Below are positions 1-11,177 of a DNA stretch of 64,000 bases, piece by piece. Below the pieces are notes generated by a model. It was not told the DNA's origin and did not search any database. It was given only the letters and a program-made list of their open reading frames with translations. The position numbers and the translations under genes are program-made. Source of the DNA: Perca fluviatilis (Eukaryota; Chordata; Actinopteri; Perciformes; Percidae). Positions within the stretch are counted from its first letter, which is position 1. Every line of letters starts with the position of its first letter. The stretch spans positions 9,454,114 to 9,518,113 of the forward strand of contig NC_053120.1 in the NCBI RefSeq assembly GCF_010015445.1. Reading direction: 5' to 3'.

Positions 1-3000
1 TGAGACTCTTTCACCTTCTTTGGCTTTTGATCCTGTTACTGAACAGTGATTCATCTTTACAACAGAATGGTAAGCATGTCAGATTTCAGGTCCATTTTCT
101 CTGTTGTTTTACTGCAGTTAGAAAACAACACGCATGCATACATTACATACATACATTGTTGTCAGTTGATGCTTGGGGCCTAAGACACCAGCTAAAAAAG
201 AAAATCTATGTTACCAATTTCTATGAACGCCATGTCTGTAATGCATAATAAGCACATTTATAAGACATATTTCATAAGCCCTTGTAAAAATCTTTAAAAA
301 TGTGTAGAATCATGACAAATTATAACAAGGTTTATAAAGTATTGTAAGTGGTGGACATTATGTATTATAAGTTAATGTTTTATACCTCCATGCCAAAGTG
401 ACAACAGTGTTTGAAAGAAGAGTCTGAGTCCTGGGTTACAGAACACATCATAATGACTACCGTAACTTTAGCCAGTTATAGAGAACTGTTCTGATGTATT
501 ATAACTGATGTGAATAATGTCTTATAATCCAAAAATACACTATAGCATGACTGGGAGCTTTAAGCAAAGTGACATCACTGTATAAGGTTATTGCTATTGT
601 ATAATACAACACATTTATGAGGACTTATTTTTTATTTTTTTATGGGGTTTACAGTGTTGAACTTAAATGATGATTAAAACATGATATGGTGTCAATTTAC
701 ACATTACCATTATATGTCACATGAAGCTAACGCCCACAGGAGACAATGTACAATACTCTATCAGCAACGCCGTTATCGAATACAAACACAGCAAAAATTA
801 ATTAAATGAATAAAACAGAATATTCCTAGAAATAATAACAATATTGAAATAATGATGAGGACTTATGAGCAGTATTTGCTGGCTGCAAGTTAGGACAAAA
901 ATTTATTCCAAATGATTATCAAAGCCATGTCGAGTCTTTATTTTCTGAAGCAGACAACTTCTCATTTTAATTTAAACGGCCAATGGCACCATCACACCAA
1001 ACACAGTGGCTAATGGCAAAAGACTGGGCTAGTATAGAGCATTGGCTAATCTCCTAGGACAGGTGTTAATGTGCAACAGAGAGTTGCTGTAAGTGAACTC
1101 AGCCAATCTACACTGGGTAAATACAACCAAAATCCATGCAATCCCTGTTTAACGTTTTTATCCACCAGTGAGGAAAGGTCGCAAATATGTACTTAGCTTT
1201 TCAACAATTATGAAAAGTAAATTTCTTAATATCATGCTATACCTATAGTCCTGCACTTTAGCTGTAATCTTACATGTATACACGCTGAAGCCAGATCTTC
1301 AAAATAGGAATTCATGGAATTCAACCTGTTATTGATGATTATTACCTCTGAATGTTTAAAAAGCATAGATTATTTTAGTCTTCTTGAATCAGGTTCATCA
1401 GTACTGTTCATTTACCTTTTTAATGAAAACTTGTAGTAATATTAATGCTTGTGTGTATTCTTCAACAGAGATTAAATGTACAGTACCTCTGATAGAAAAT
1501 GGTTATGTGCCTGATCGCGATATCCGAGAGTACAAAGAACATGATGTCCTGCAATTAATGTGTGATGATCGATATAAACCCACTGAAGACAGACCTTCAA
1601 AATGCACAAAAGTAGGAATAAGAGCCGAGTGGACCCCCATACCTGCGTGTGAACGTAAGTATAAACTGATTAATGCAATTTATTAGTTATATCACACTAA
1701 CTAGTGGAAACTAGTGAAAACAGATGATGTGCTTCATTTCCCAACAAATGCAGCAATAAAATGTAGACTGGAGCTGATGCCAGGCGAGGGAACCAGGTAT
1801 GAATCTGTTTCCAGAAATGTGTTTTTATCTGGTGAGACACTGAGAGTCATTTGTGGAGAGAAGTACAAGATTTCTAACAATCAGGAATCAGCAGTAACTA
1901 CATGCAATGAGGATGGAGAGTGGACTATCAGACCAGTATGCACAGGTACAACCATAGACAGACTGATATTGTTGTTCTCTACTGTGTGTGTGTATGGTTC
2001 ATTAATCTGTGATGATGATTATCAATCTTTACTGAAGATACACAAGTCTGTCTCTTATTCTAGAGGTCGTATGCAGCAATCGAAAACCACAACATGTGTA
2101 TTCCTGGGGTATCCCTTACTGGAGAAATCAACCATTTAAAATGGGTGAGACTATAAACTATAGGTGTGAGACAGGCTTCAAGAGCACAGATGATGCTACC
2201 CTGGCCACATGCACCAGAGATGGATGGACACCAAATCCACTCTGTCAAGGTATTGTAAAATTAATCTTGTATTTATGATTGTTAATGTTGGTATCCATAT
2301 TTTTGATAGTGGAGAAGAAGCTTTTGGTCCAGTTAGGATTAATATTTCTACTCTAATGGCTATTTTTCACTAGAAAAGTCCCAGGAACTAAATTCTGTAA
2401 CTAAATCAGGAAATAAAAATCCCTTTTTCCATTTCAGTCACTTCATTATTAATCTGTCCTGGTACCATGGTGCTCATTGTAGAGGAAATACTGTATTATG
2501 TTGTGTAGTACTCCACACCACTTCACTACAAGGCTACTTCATGTTCACTCTCATACACACCCCTCACCCCACAACATAAATACAGAAATAACTGTTGGTG
2601 ATCACATTCAAAAAGAAGCAGGTGCCCATATTAATTTCGAAAATATAGACCCAGAATAGTCAGATCATTATTATTCTTGCCTTTCTGCTACTTGCACTCT
2701 GTCACTGGCTGTCAATCTCTTGATATCTTTGCTTACAAGTCCATACTCCCCACATCACTATTTCTATAACTATATTTTTATGTGTACTAACAAGTGTGAA
2801 ATAAATGTAATATAAAAGTAGTCTTTCATATTGCTGCCAGTAAGAACACACTTGATGTGTACATGTTTGTTTCTTTTGTTTAAGAAATAACATGTGACAG
2901 AAAGGATATTCAGGAGGCAGATGTTATCGGAGAATACAAGCAGACATACCGCTACAATGAACAGGTCCGTTATGTCTGCAGGGAGGGTTATCAAGGACAA

Positions 3001-6000
3001 TTCACTCTAACCTGTAGAGAAAATGGTTGGATTGGGAATCCAAGGTGTACAGGTAAGAATGTTCAGGACAACAAATTCAGTGTTGGCACATGCAACATTT
3101 AATAACATTTGTTATTGCTTTTTTGTTTATACATGCATGCAATTTATTGATTTTGAGAAATTACCATCTCAGCCAAACCTGTCAATATTATTCTCCCAGT
3201 CAATCCCAAATCCAGTACAGTCATGCTTACACCACTATATAATGTATTTTGTTAAAGAGATTATTAGGAAATGGATCACTGAGTAATAGTCACACATAAT
3301 CTGTAATTTTGAGGTTTCTAAACAACAGCAGTAACAGGAAAATAAAAATAAAACAGTAAAAAGGTTTTGAGTTTTGCAAGCTTCAGTTTTTCTTCTAACC
3401 AATCTTATTTTACTACTCCACAGAATGCCAAACTAATCCACATTTAAAACTGATATTAATCTGTTTTAAAAGCACAGCTTGTTAGCTTTCATTAATTTTG
3501 ACGTAAGAACACACTTGATGTGTATATGTTTGTTTTGTTTGTTTTGTTTTTTAGAAATAACATGCAACAGAAAGGATATCCCGAAGGCAGAAGTTATCAG
3601 CGAATACAAGCAGACATACCGCTACAATGAACAGGTCGGTTATCGCTGCAGGGAGGGTTATCAAGGAGGAGAATTCACTCTAACCTGTGGAGGAGATGGT
3701 TGGACCGGGAGTCCAACGTGTACAGGTAAGGACGTTCAGGACAACTAATTCACTGTTGGCACATTTTGTTATTGTTTTACTGTTTTTTAAATGCATTCAA
3801 TTTATTGATTTTAAGGAATTAACCTCTCAGCCAAACCTGTCAAACTTATTCTCGCAGTCAATCCCAAATCCAGTATACAATAAATGCTTTCATGCTTACA
3901 ACCCAAATATAATGTATTTTGTTAAACAGATTATTGGGAAATGAATCACAGAGTAAAAGTCTCAAGTAATCTGTAATTTTGAGTTTTCTAAACAACAGCG
4001 GTTTTTGTTCCAAAGTTATGTTTTTCAAACTATCTGAACACCTGAAGGGTGACTTTGAAAGTTACAGCCACAATGAAGAAGTCCAATATGCACAACTGTT
4101 TACTGTTACCTGTGAGCAAAGCGGTTGGACTGGGATTGAGAGCTGTACAGGTAACATACAACTACAACAAATACAGTTTTAAGGCTACATATGGTGTAAG
4201 TTTTTATGTTTTAACTAAAGTAAAACATAATTTGTGTATCTGCCAGTGATTCAGATCTGCTCCAAAATGTATTGTATTCTTCTTTGCCCCGTGTTACACC
4301 CTTCCACCAAGTTTCAGAAAAGGTTATAAGCTTTTCACAAACAAAGGCTCGTGGGCTGAGGCCAAATGTAATGACGACGTGTTGTCTGGACTTCAACAAT
4401 GCATTGCTAATTAAGATACACAAGTCTGTCTCTTATTCTAGAGGTCGTATGCAGCAATCGAAGACCGCAACATGTGGATTACTGGGGTATCCCTTACTGG
4501 AGAAATCAACCATATAAAATGGGTGAGACTATAAACTATAGGTGTGAGAGAGGCTTCAAGAGCACAGATGATGCTACCCTGGCCACATGCACCAGAGATG
4601 GATGGACACCAAATCCACTCTGTCAAGGTATTGTAAAATTTATCTTGTATTTATGATTGTTAATGTTGGTATCCATATTTTTGATAGTGGAGAAGAAGCT
4701 TTTGGTCCAGTTAGGATTAATATTTCTACTCTAATGGCTATTTTTCACTAGAAAAGTCACAGGAACTAAACTCTGTAACTAAATCAGGAAATAAAAGTCC
4801 CTTTTTCCATTTCAGTCACTTCATTATTAATCTTTCCTGGTACCATGGTGCTCATTGTAGAGGAAATACTGTATTATGTTGCGTAGTACTCCAAACCACT
4901 TCACTACAAGGCTACTTCATGTTCACTCCCATACACACCCCTCACCCCACAACATAAATACAGAAATAATTGTTGGTGATCACATTCAAAAAGAAGCAGG
5001 TGCCCATATTAATTTCGAAATATAGCCCAGAATAGTCAGATCATTATTATTCTTGCCTTTCTGCTACTTGCACTCTGTCACTGGCTGTCAATCTCTTGAT
5101 ATCTTTGCTTACAAGTCCATACTCCCCACATCACTATTTCTATAACTATATTTCTATGTGTACTAACAAGTGTGAAATAAATGTAATATAAAAGTAGTCT
5201 TTCATATTGCTGCCAGTAAGAACACACTTGATGTGTACATGTTTGTTTCTTTTGTTTTTAAGAAATAACATGTGACAGAAAGGATATTCAGGAGGCAGAT
5301 GTTATCGGAGAATACAAGCAGAGATACCGCTACAATGAACAGGTCGGTTATGTCTGCAGGGAGGGTTATCAAGGACAATTCACTCTAACCTGTAGAGAAA
5401 ATGGTTGGATTGGGAATCCAAGGTGTACAGGTAAGAATGTTCAGGACAACAAATTCAGTGTTGGCACATGCAACATTTAATAACATTTGTTATTGATTTT
5501 TTGTTTATACATGCATGCAATTTATTGATTTTGAGAAATTACCATCTCAGCCAAACCTGTCAATATTATTCTCCCAGTCAATCCCAAATCCAGTACAGTC
5601 ATTCTTACACCACTATATAATGTATTTTGTTAAAGAGATTATTAGGAAATGGATCACTGAGTAATAGTCACACATAATCTGTAATTTTGAGGTTTCTAAA
5701 CAACAGCAGTAACAGGAAAATAAAAATAAAACAGTAAAAAGGTTTTGAGTTTTGCAAGCTTCAGTTTTTCTTCTAACCAATCTTATTTTACTACTCCACA
5801 GAATTCCAAACTAATCCACATTTAAAACTGATATTAATCTGTTTTAAAAGCACAGCTTGTTAGCTCTCATTAATTTTGACGTAAGAACACACTTGATGTG
5901 TATATGTTTGTTTTGTTTGTTTGGTTTTTTAGAAAGAACATGCAACAGAAAGGATATCCCGAAGGCAGAAGTTATCAGTGAATACAAGCAGACATACCGC

Positions 6001-8310
6001 TACAATGAACAGGTCGGTTATCGCTGCAGGGATGGTTATCAAGGGGAATTCACTCTAACCTGTAGAGGAGATGGTTGGACCGGGAGTCCAACGTGTAGAG
6101 GTAAGGACGTTCAGGACAACTAATTCACTGTTGGCACATTTTGTTATTGCCTTACTGTTTTTTAAATGCATTCAATTCATTGATTTTAAGGAATTAACCT
6201 CTCAGCCAAACCTGTCAAACTTATTCTCGCAGTCAATCCCAAATCCAGTATACAATAAATGTTTTCATGGTTACAACCCAAATATAATGTATTTTGTTAA
6301 ACAGATTATTGGGAAATGAATCACTGAATAAAAGTCTCAAATAATCTGTAATTTTGAGTTTTCTAAACAACAGCGGTTTTTGTTCCAAAGTTATGTTTTT
6401 CAAACTATCTGAACACCTGAAGGGTGACTTTGAAAGTTACAGCCACAATGAAGAAGTCCAATATACATGTAACGACAATTCACAACGGTTTACTGTTACC
6501 TGTGAGCAAAGTGGTTGGACTGGGATTGAGAGCTGTACTGGTAACATACAACTACAACAAATACAGTTTTAAGGCTACATATGGTGTAAGTTTTTATGTT
6601 TTAACTAAAGTAAAACATAATTTGTGTATCTGCCCTGTGATTCAGATCTGCTCCAAAATGTATTGTATTCTTCTTTGCCCCGTGTTACACCCTTCCACCA
6701 AGTTTCAGAAAAGGTTATAAGCTTTTCACAAACAAAGGCTGGTGGGCTGAGACCAAATGTAATGACGACGTGTTGTCTGGACTTCAACAATGCATTGCTA
6801 ATTTATTTTTATTGCACTACGGGCAAGTTGTAAGAAGCATAAAGTAAACCAAAAAAATGTATTTCAAGCTGTACATAATTACTAGAAATGGGTGAGACTT
6901 CAAGATATTGGTGTAAGACAGGCAACGAGAGCACAGATGGTGCTACCTGGGCCTCATGCAACAGAGATGGATGGACACCAAATCCACTCTGTCAAGGTTT
7001 AACTTTATATTTCTTAAGTTACTGTCATAAGGAGTTACTTTTGTGTCTGTATTTTAAAAGTGGGGAAAAAGCTTAGAAAATGGAAATAGAATTTGAAGAC
7101 ACCACAGCCTTCTCTGTGATCAAGTGGCAAAAAAAATAAAAGGAAAAGGAAACCAGATTTGACAGGAATATATGTACATGCAATTTATAATCCTAAAATT
7201 TGTTTGTAGTACAAATAAATGTTTTAAGATTTACCATGGTCTGGTTAAAACTGCATATCATAACATTTCTGGTAATCCCTACTGTCCACTCTCCAAACAA
7301 TGGCAAAGGGTTTAAAAGCTCAAAGAGAAGAAGGGCTAAGGGGACGACCCTGTTCAGGTCCCTAAAACAACATGGCTTGCATTTCTTGAATGTTAGCAGA
7401 GTTACTTTTTCTTTTATCTTTTTAATCATTTTATCAGATTGCCATTTTCCATGCTGAATTTGCATCTGATATTGCTGTGGCCAGACTTTAAAAATTATTT
7501 CACAATTGGCCCTTTCTGTTCCTTTCAGTTCCTTCCATTTACTGTTCACTGTGCCAAAATCTAATACCTCAACTTGTACCCATATATTTTTTAGAGAGTG
7601 TAGGCTGTGGGAGTCCACCACCTCTCACAGATGGAGACATCAAGTACACCATTAAAAGTAATTACAGCCATCAAGAAAGGGTTGAATTCATGTGTCAAAG
7701 ATACTACACCATGGAGGGTGGGCCTTACAGAACCTGCATCAGCGGTGAATGGACCGGACAGATGAGATGCCTCAGTAAGTTACAGTTCTTCTCATCAATC
7801 AATCAAACTTTATTTGTGCATAGCACCTTTTATTAAATAAGTCATGCAACACAAAGTGCTTCACATTATAAAAATGGAGACAATGAGACAGACAGTTATG
7901 GGACAAAGTTACAGAGAGCTGTATTTCTGGAAATCTCTATTAAATAAAAATTGAGAGAGACACTAAACAAAACAAGGGGTGTGGGGGTCCTCCGCTCAAT
8001 TTTTTTTTCAATTTGAATCCCATTTCCTGCATTTCTACATAAGTTTAGGGACTATGGTGATAGAAAATTCAGGAAGCAATTAAGTTGCTATTAACAAAAT
8101 GCTATTTGTCCATTGTCTCTTTCAGAACCCTGTATTGTGAATGAAGACCTCTATAGACAACACAACATTACTATAAAATCTAGTGACAGTACATTTTTCC
8201 CTCATGATGAAATAATTGAGTTCAGGTGTGCCAGAGGAGTACCAGTCGGTGCAGTGGCAATGCGTCAGAGGTGTAATGGGGGTGTGATTCTCCTGCCTAC
8301 CTGCCAGTGA
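1..8310 (+). CDS. Complement factor H-like gene 1, 10 SCRs (start codon cut by window edge)
   Basis: Predicted secreted complement regulator of the CFH/CFHR type. Exons: 1-69 (signal peptide, A of ATG outside), 1469-1654 (M2), 1754-1945 (M3), 2064-2249 (M4), 2885-3052 (M5), 3555-3725 (M5), 4442-4627 (M4), 5263-5430 (M5), 5933-6100 (M5), 7595-7774 (P, SCR19-like), 8126-8310 (class A terminal, stop TGA). All junctions are AG/GT and phase 1; the joined frame is open, about 619 aa. Each SCR shows four Cys and a Trp before the last Cys. The hydrophobic leader MRLFHLLWLLILLL marks secretion; no TM or GPI segment follows. Exons 4442-6100 repeat 2064-3725 through a tandem duplication. Relic M6, M7 and half-M4 exons sit in introns. 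Splicing is predicted from sequence, not from transcripts. Confidence 0.82.
4011..4150 (+). pseudogene. Relic M6 SCR exon in gene 1 (first copy)
   Basis: The 3' half reads YSHNEEVQYAQ...CEQSGWTGIESCT and keeps a GT donor. It matches the intact M6 exon at 36021-36188. The first Cys region is scrambled: the frame holding TGT hits TGA after HLKG-equivalent bases. The second Cys is deleted. Only two of four Cys remain, so it cannot fold as an SCR and is probably skipped. Confidence 0.7.
4311..4409 (+). pseudogene. Relic M7 SCR exon in gene 1 (first copy)
   Basis: It is homologous to the 3' half of the intact M7 exon of gene 4 (36760-36915), including the bases for FTNKGWWAEAKCN in shifted frames and a trailing CAATGCAT(T/C)G. 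The 5' half with two Cys and the acceptor are missing. Confidence 0.65.
6386..6540 (+). pseudogene. Relic M6 SCR exon in gene 1 (second copy)
   Basis: This is the second-copy counterpart of the relic at 4011. It keeps Cys 2-4 (VQYTCND, TVTCEQ, ESCT) and a GT donor but lacks the first Cys in the open frame. An acceptor compatible with phase 1 leads into an in-frame TGA or starts after the Cys1 position. Confidence 0.65.
6700..6803 (+). pseudogene. Relic M7 SCR exon in gene 1 (second copy)
   Basis: Truncated M7 homologue like 4311-4409. Only the part matching the second half of the intact gene 4 exon is recognisable, with no acceptor and no open SCR frame. Confidence 0.6.
6886..6996 (+). pseudogene. 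Half-SCR exon (3' part of M4) in gene 1
   Basis: 111 bp open frame with MGETSRYWCKTG and DGWTPNPLCQ, bounded by CTAG before and GT after, so it is phase 1-1 and in frame if spliced. It lacks the first Cys of M4. The pyrimidine tract before the AG is poor. It is closest to the gene 2 M4 exon (12069-12248). It could be spliced at low level, but I treat it as a relic. Confidence 0.5.
7793..7905 (-). repeat. LINE 3'-end-like fragment in last intron of gene 1
   Basis: (ATCA)n followed by AAACTTTATTTGTGCATAGC and a CAAAGTGCTTCACA motif, as in common fish non-LTR retrotransposon tails in reverse orientation. The same block follows the P exon in genes 3 and 4 but not in genes 2, 5 and 6, so it marks the class A units. 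Confidence 0.45.
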
Positions 8311-8374
8311 GAGGCATCTGAAAGTAATCTACAGAGCATGCAGACTTATCCTCCACTTTAACTGTGAACATTAT

Positions 8375-8380
8375 AATAAA
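8375..8380 (+). other. Polyadenylation signal AATAAA, gene 1
   Basis: AATAAA lies 65 bp after the stop codon at 8310. It is conserved at the same distance in the other class A genes. Confidence 0.7.
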
Positions 8381-8457
8381 ATATACTTGATCTCTGTCTC
8401 TGTTCTGCCTCCACATATGTAACCTACCATATTATGAGTACAACTCAACATTTCTTT

Positions 8458-8653
8458 GTTTGAAGATTATTTTTTGGGCTTCTGGGCCTTTATTTGATAG
8501 GACAGATGAAGACAGGAAAGGTGGTAGAAAGAGGGGTGGGGGGGGGACGACGACATGCAGCAAAGGGGCCAAAACCAGACTGAAACCTGGGCCGCTGCAG
8601 GGAGGACTGAGCCTAAGTATATGGCGGCACATGCTTAACCAGGTGAGTGACCC
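8458..8653 (-). mobile_element. tRNA-derived SINE, 3' of gene 1
   Basis: Minus-strand element recognised by comparison with the better copy at 41304-41489, which has a tRNA B-box. It is flanked by repeats of CTCAACATTTCTTT. It occurs in the 3' flank of all three class A genes, so it inserted before they duplicated. Confidence 0.55.
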
Positions 8654-8759
8654 CTCAACATTTCTTTTTTCAAGAATAAAGCTAAATATATCAGTTTTTA
8701 TCATTTTCTTTTTAAAAGCTCATGACCTGAAATAAATTCTTTGAGTTCTGAAATTATTT

Positions 8760-10080
8760 AAATAAGTAGGAAGTTAATTTATATGTTAAAAAAAGATATA
8801 TATATATATATATTTTTTTTTTATTCCATGCAGTGATGTGATTCATGACATTATGTCAACCATGAGTAACCTAAGATTATATGACATACTGCTTGTTTGG
8901 CAAAACCAAGACAGACATTTGGAAATGTGCTCTCCATTACAAATTAAAGTTTCATAACAAATCTTTGTAACATAAAATACAATGGAGATGAACGGATGTC
9001 ACTGCAAAACCTCCAGTGAAGATGCCTAAAGATTTTATTTTGAATCATTATTATGTGTATATCTTTTAAGAGGGCAGAAAAATGTTTGGTGCTTCCATAA
9101 AATTACCCCTTTAATTTAAGTTATTTAATACAAATTACATTTTCTAATAAATGATGTATACCTTAATGCAGAGAATCTAACATCAAGTGGCCCGACTGTT
9201 AACTCCTACAGGACAGACAATATACTGTAGTACATTGCAGATTAATGAATACAGAAATGATTTAAGCCCAATGGAGATTGTACAAAAAGGAATAAAATAA
9301 ACCACTTTGGTCGAGACTGATATCCTGCTGTTTTTAGTATTTCTGTTTAGTGCCAAATAGAAATTTTAATATTAACATTTTATAAAGATGGGGAATATGG
9401 TATCTTTTACCTGCTTAATAAGCAGAATGTACTGTATGTTGTCATGCTTCTGTTACATTTAGAGGTGTTTCTAAAGAGCTGCAACTTAGGAGCAAATAAG
9501 TGCATTTAAAATTGTAAAAGCGTCAGAAATAGAAGGTTAATGCATAGATTTCTGTCAAATAATGTAGCACAGACTCATTGCCTTTACTGTATGCCGACCG
9601 ATCATGCACACTGTTGTGTGTAGATGCAGATGAGTGCTAGTTACTTTTCAGATGACAATTTTACATTTAAAAAAAAGGAATGATAACCTTATTTAAAACA
9701 ACACATTGTTAAAGATTAAACCAGTGGTTCTTGGCCTCTTGTGGACTCTCATTTCAGAGAACTTTCTCTTCTAAACTTCTTAGGTGGTTACCTTCCAGTC
9801 ACTGTTTAAAGGGTATAGAGGTCAAATTATCTATTTCACGACCCCTCAGATTTATCTTGTGGGACTGTAGAGGGGCCCCACCCCTAGGTTTGGAAACACT
9901 GAAGTAAACTACCACCATAAAGCAGATCAAAATAGCTCCACCGAATATGATTCCAGATGCAGGATTTAATTGTGATGGACATGTTGCATTGGTAAGGATA
10001 TGTGTACGTTTTCCCCCACTAGTATGTATGCAGTGTGCTTTTAAAGTCATTCCTCCCATTAACAAAATGTGTCCATTATA
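8760..10080. other. Unit-specific intergenic DNA after gene 1
   Basis: AT-rich DNA with no gene. It is closely repeated at about 32250-33250 and 41560-42650, so it belongs to the duplicated class A unit. It holds a short (TA)n run near 8795. No conserved coding frame is seen. Confidence 0.6.
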
Positions 10081-10087
10081 TCCTGCA

Positions 10088-10269
10088 TGATAAATACTGA
10101 TATCATGAGGAAACATAATAGTGCATTCAAATTGAACCATGACCAAAAGCCCATATTAAGCCCATAGTAATGAACCTGAGATCAGGTGTACCAAAGGAAG
10201 AGCCACTGAGCCACCCATTGATTGTGGGGGTGTTCTGATGGTGGGATGACCCTGTCCTCTTCCCAGTAA
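10088..10269 (+). pseudogene. Fossil SCR20-like terminal exon, gap 1-2
   Basis: Collinear with the class B terminal exon: CATGAGGAAACATAATA matches CATGAACAGATATAATA, then CCCATA, TGTACCAAAGGAAGA, GATGGTG and CCAGTAA at the stop position, followed by the class B 3'UTR motif CTGGCTGGACAAACATGT. The acceptor CTTGCAG has become CCTGCAT and frameshifts are present. It is clearly dead. Confidence 0.7.
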
Positions 10270-10364
10270 AAGCTTCAGTTGACTGGAAGTTACATGAGCT
10301 GGCTGGACAAACATGTGAATGATTAACCAGAGGGAAAAGATATTGTATTGTAGTGCTGTTATCT

Positions 10365-10812
10365 GTAACAATAGTAATATAACATGAATGTTTTTTGGCC
10401 CTAAAGCACTCAGTGCTTTATAAATCAACAGTAGTATTTAAATAACTTATATCACAAACAGGAAGCCAGTTAAAATATATGAGAACTGCAGTGATGTGAT
10501 CTCTCCTGGTCTTTAGAGGACTTATAAGAGAGACAATGAAAAACAAAACTACAGTAGTCAAGCCTGTTAAAGATGGCATGGACAAGTTTTTAGAAATCTA
10601 GGTAAGACATAAGTCCTTTAATGCCTGATATAGTCTTACTGTAAGGTGATACTAGGCTGATTTTGTATCTCATCTTAATGTGGATGTTAAACTGTAGGTC
10701 TGAGTCCATGACTACACCAAGTTTTACAGCGTTGTTTGGTGTCTTTAATGATAGCGTTTTGGTCTTTAACAAAGCTATATAGAACAAACGTATTTTCCAT
10801 TTTACAAGCATT
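10365..10812 (-). pseudogene. LINE reverse-transcriptase fragment, gap 1-2
   Basis: Minus-strand translation shows LGVVMDSDLQFNIHI, ISGIKGLM and YKALSALGPK. These are typical of the C-terminal part of fish L2/CR1-like RT proteins. The frame is broken. The same fragment recurs in all five intergenic gaps. Confidence 0.6.
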
Positions 10813-10944
10813 CATGCCCTGTAAGTAAATCCATGTCTGAAAGCTACAATTAATTAATTATGAAGTTAAACCAATATTGCAAAATACTGTTTGGATTTAT
10901 TTACATTTCTAATCTCATTCCTATTTTGGGGAAATTGTATAAAT

Positions 10945-11177
<233 letters not shown>

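Noticed and set aside
9799..10146. Minus-strand open frame with a TM-like stretch (GIIFGGAILICF), repeated in other gaps
   Set aside because: It runs antisense across the fossil SCR20-like exon and its flank. The other copies are shifted by an indel and end early, and it has no exon context, so it is a shadow.
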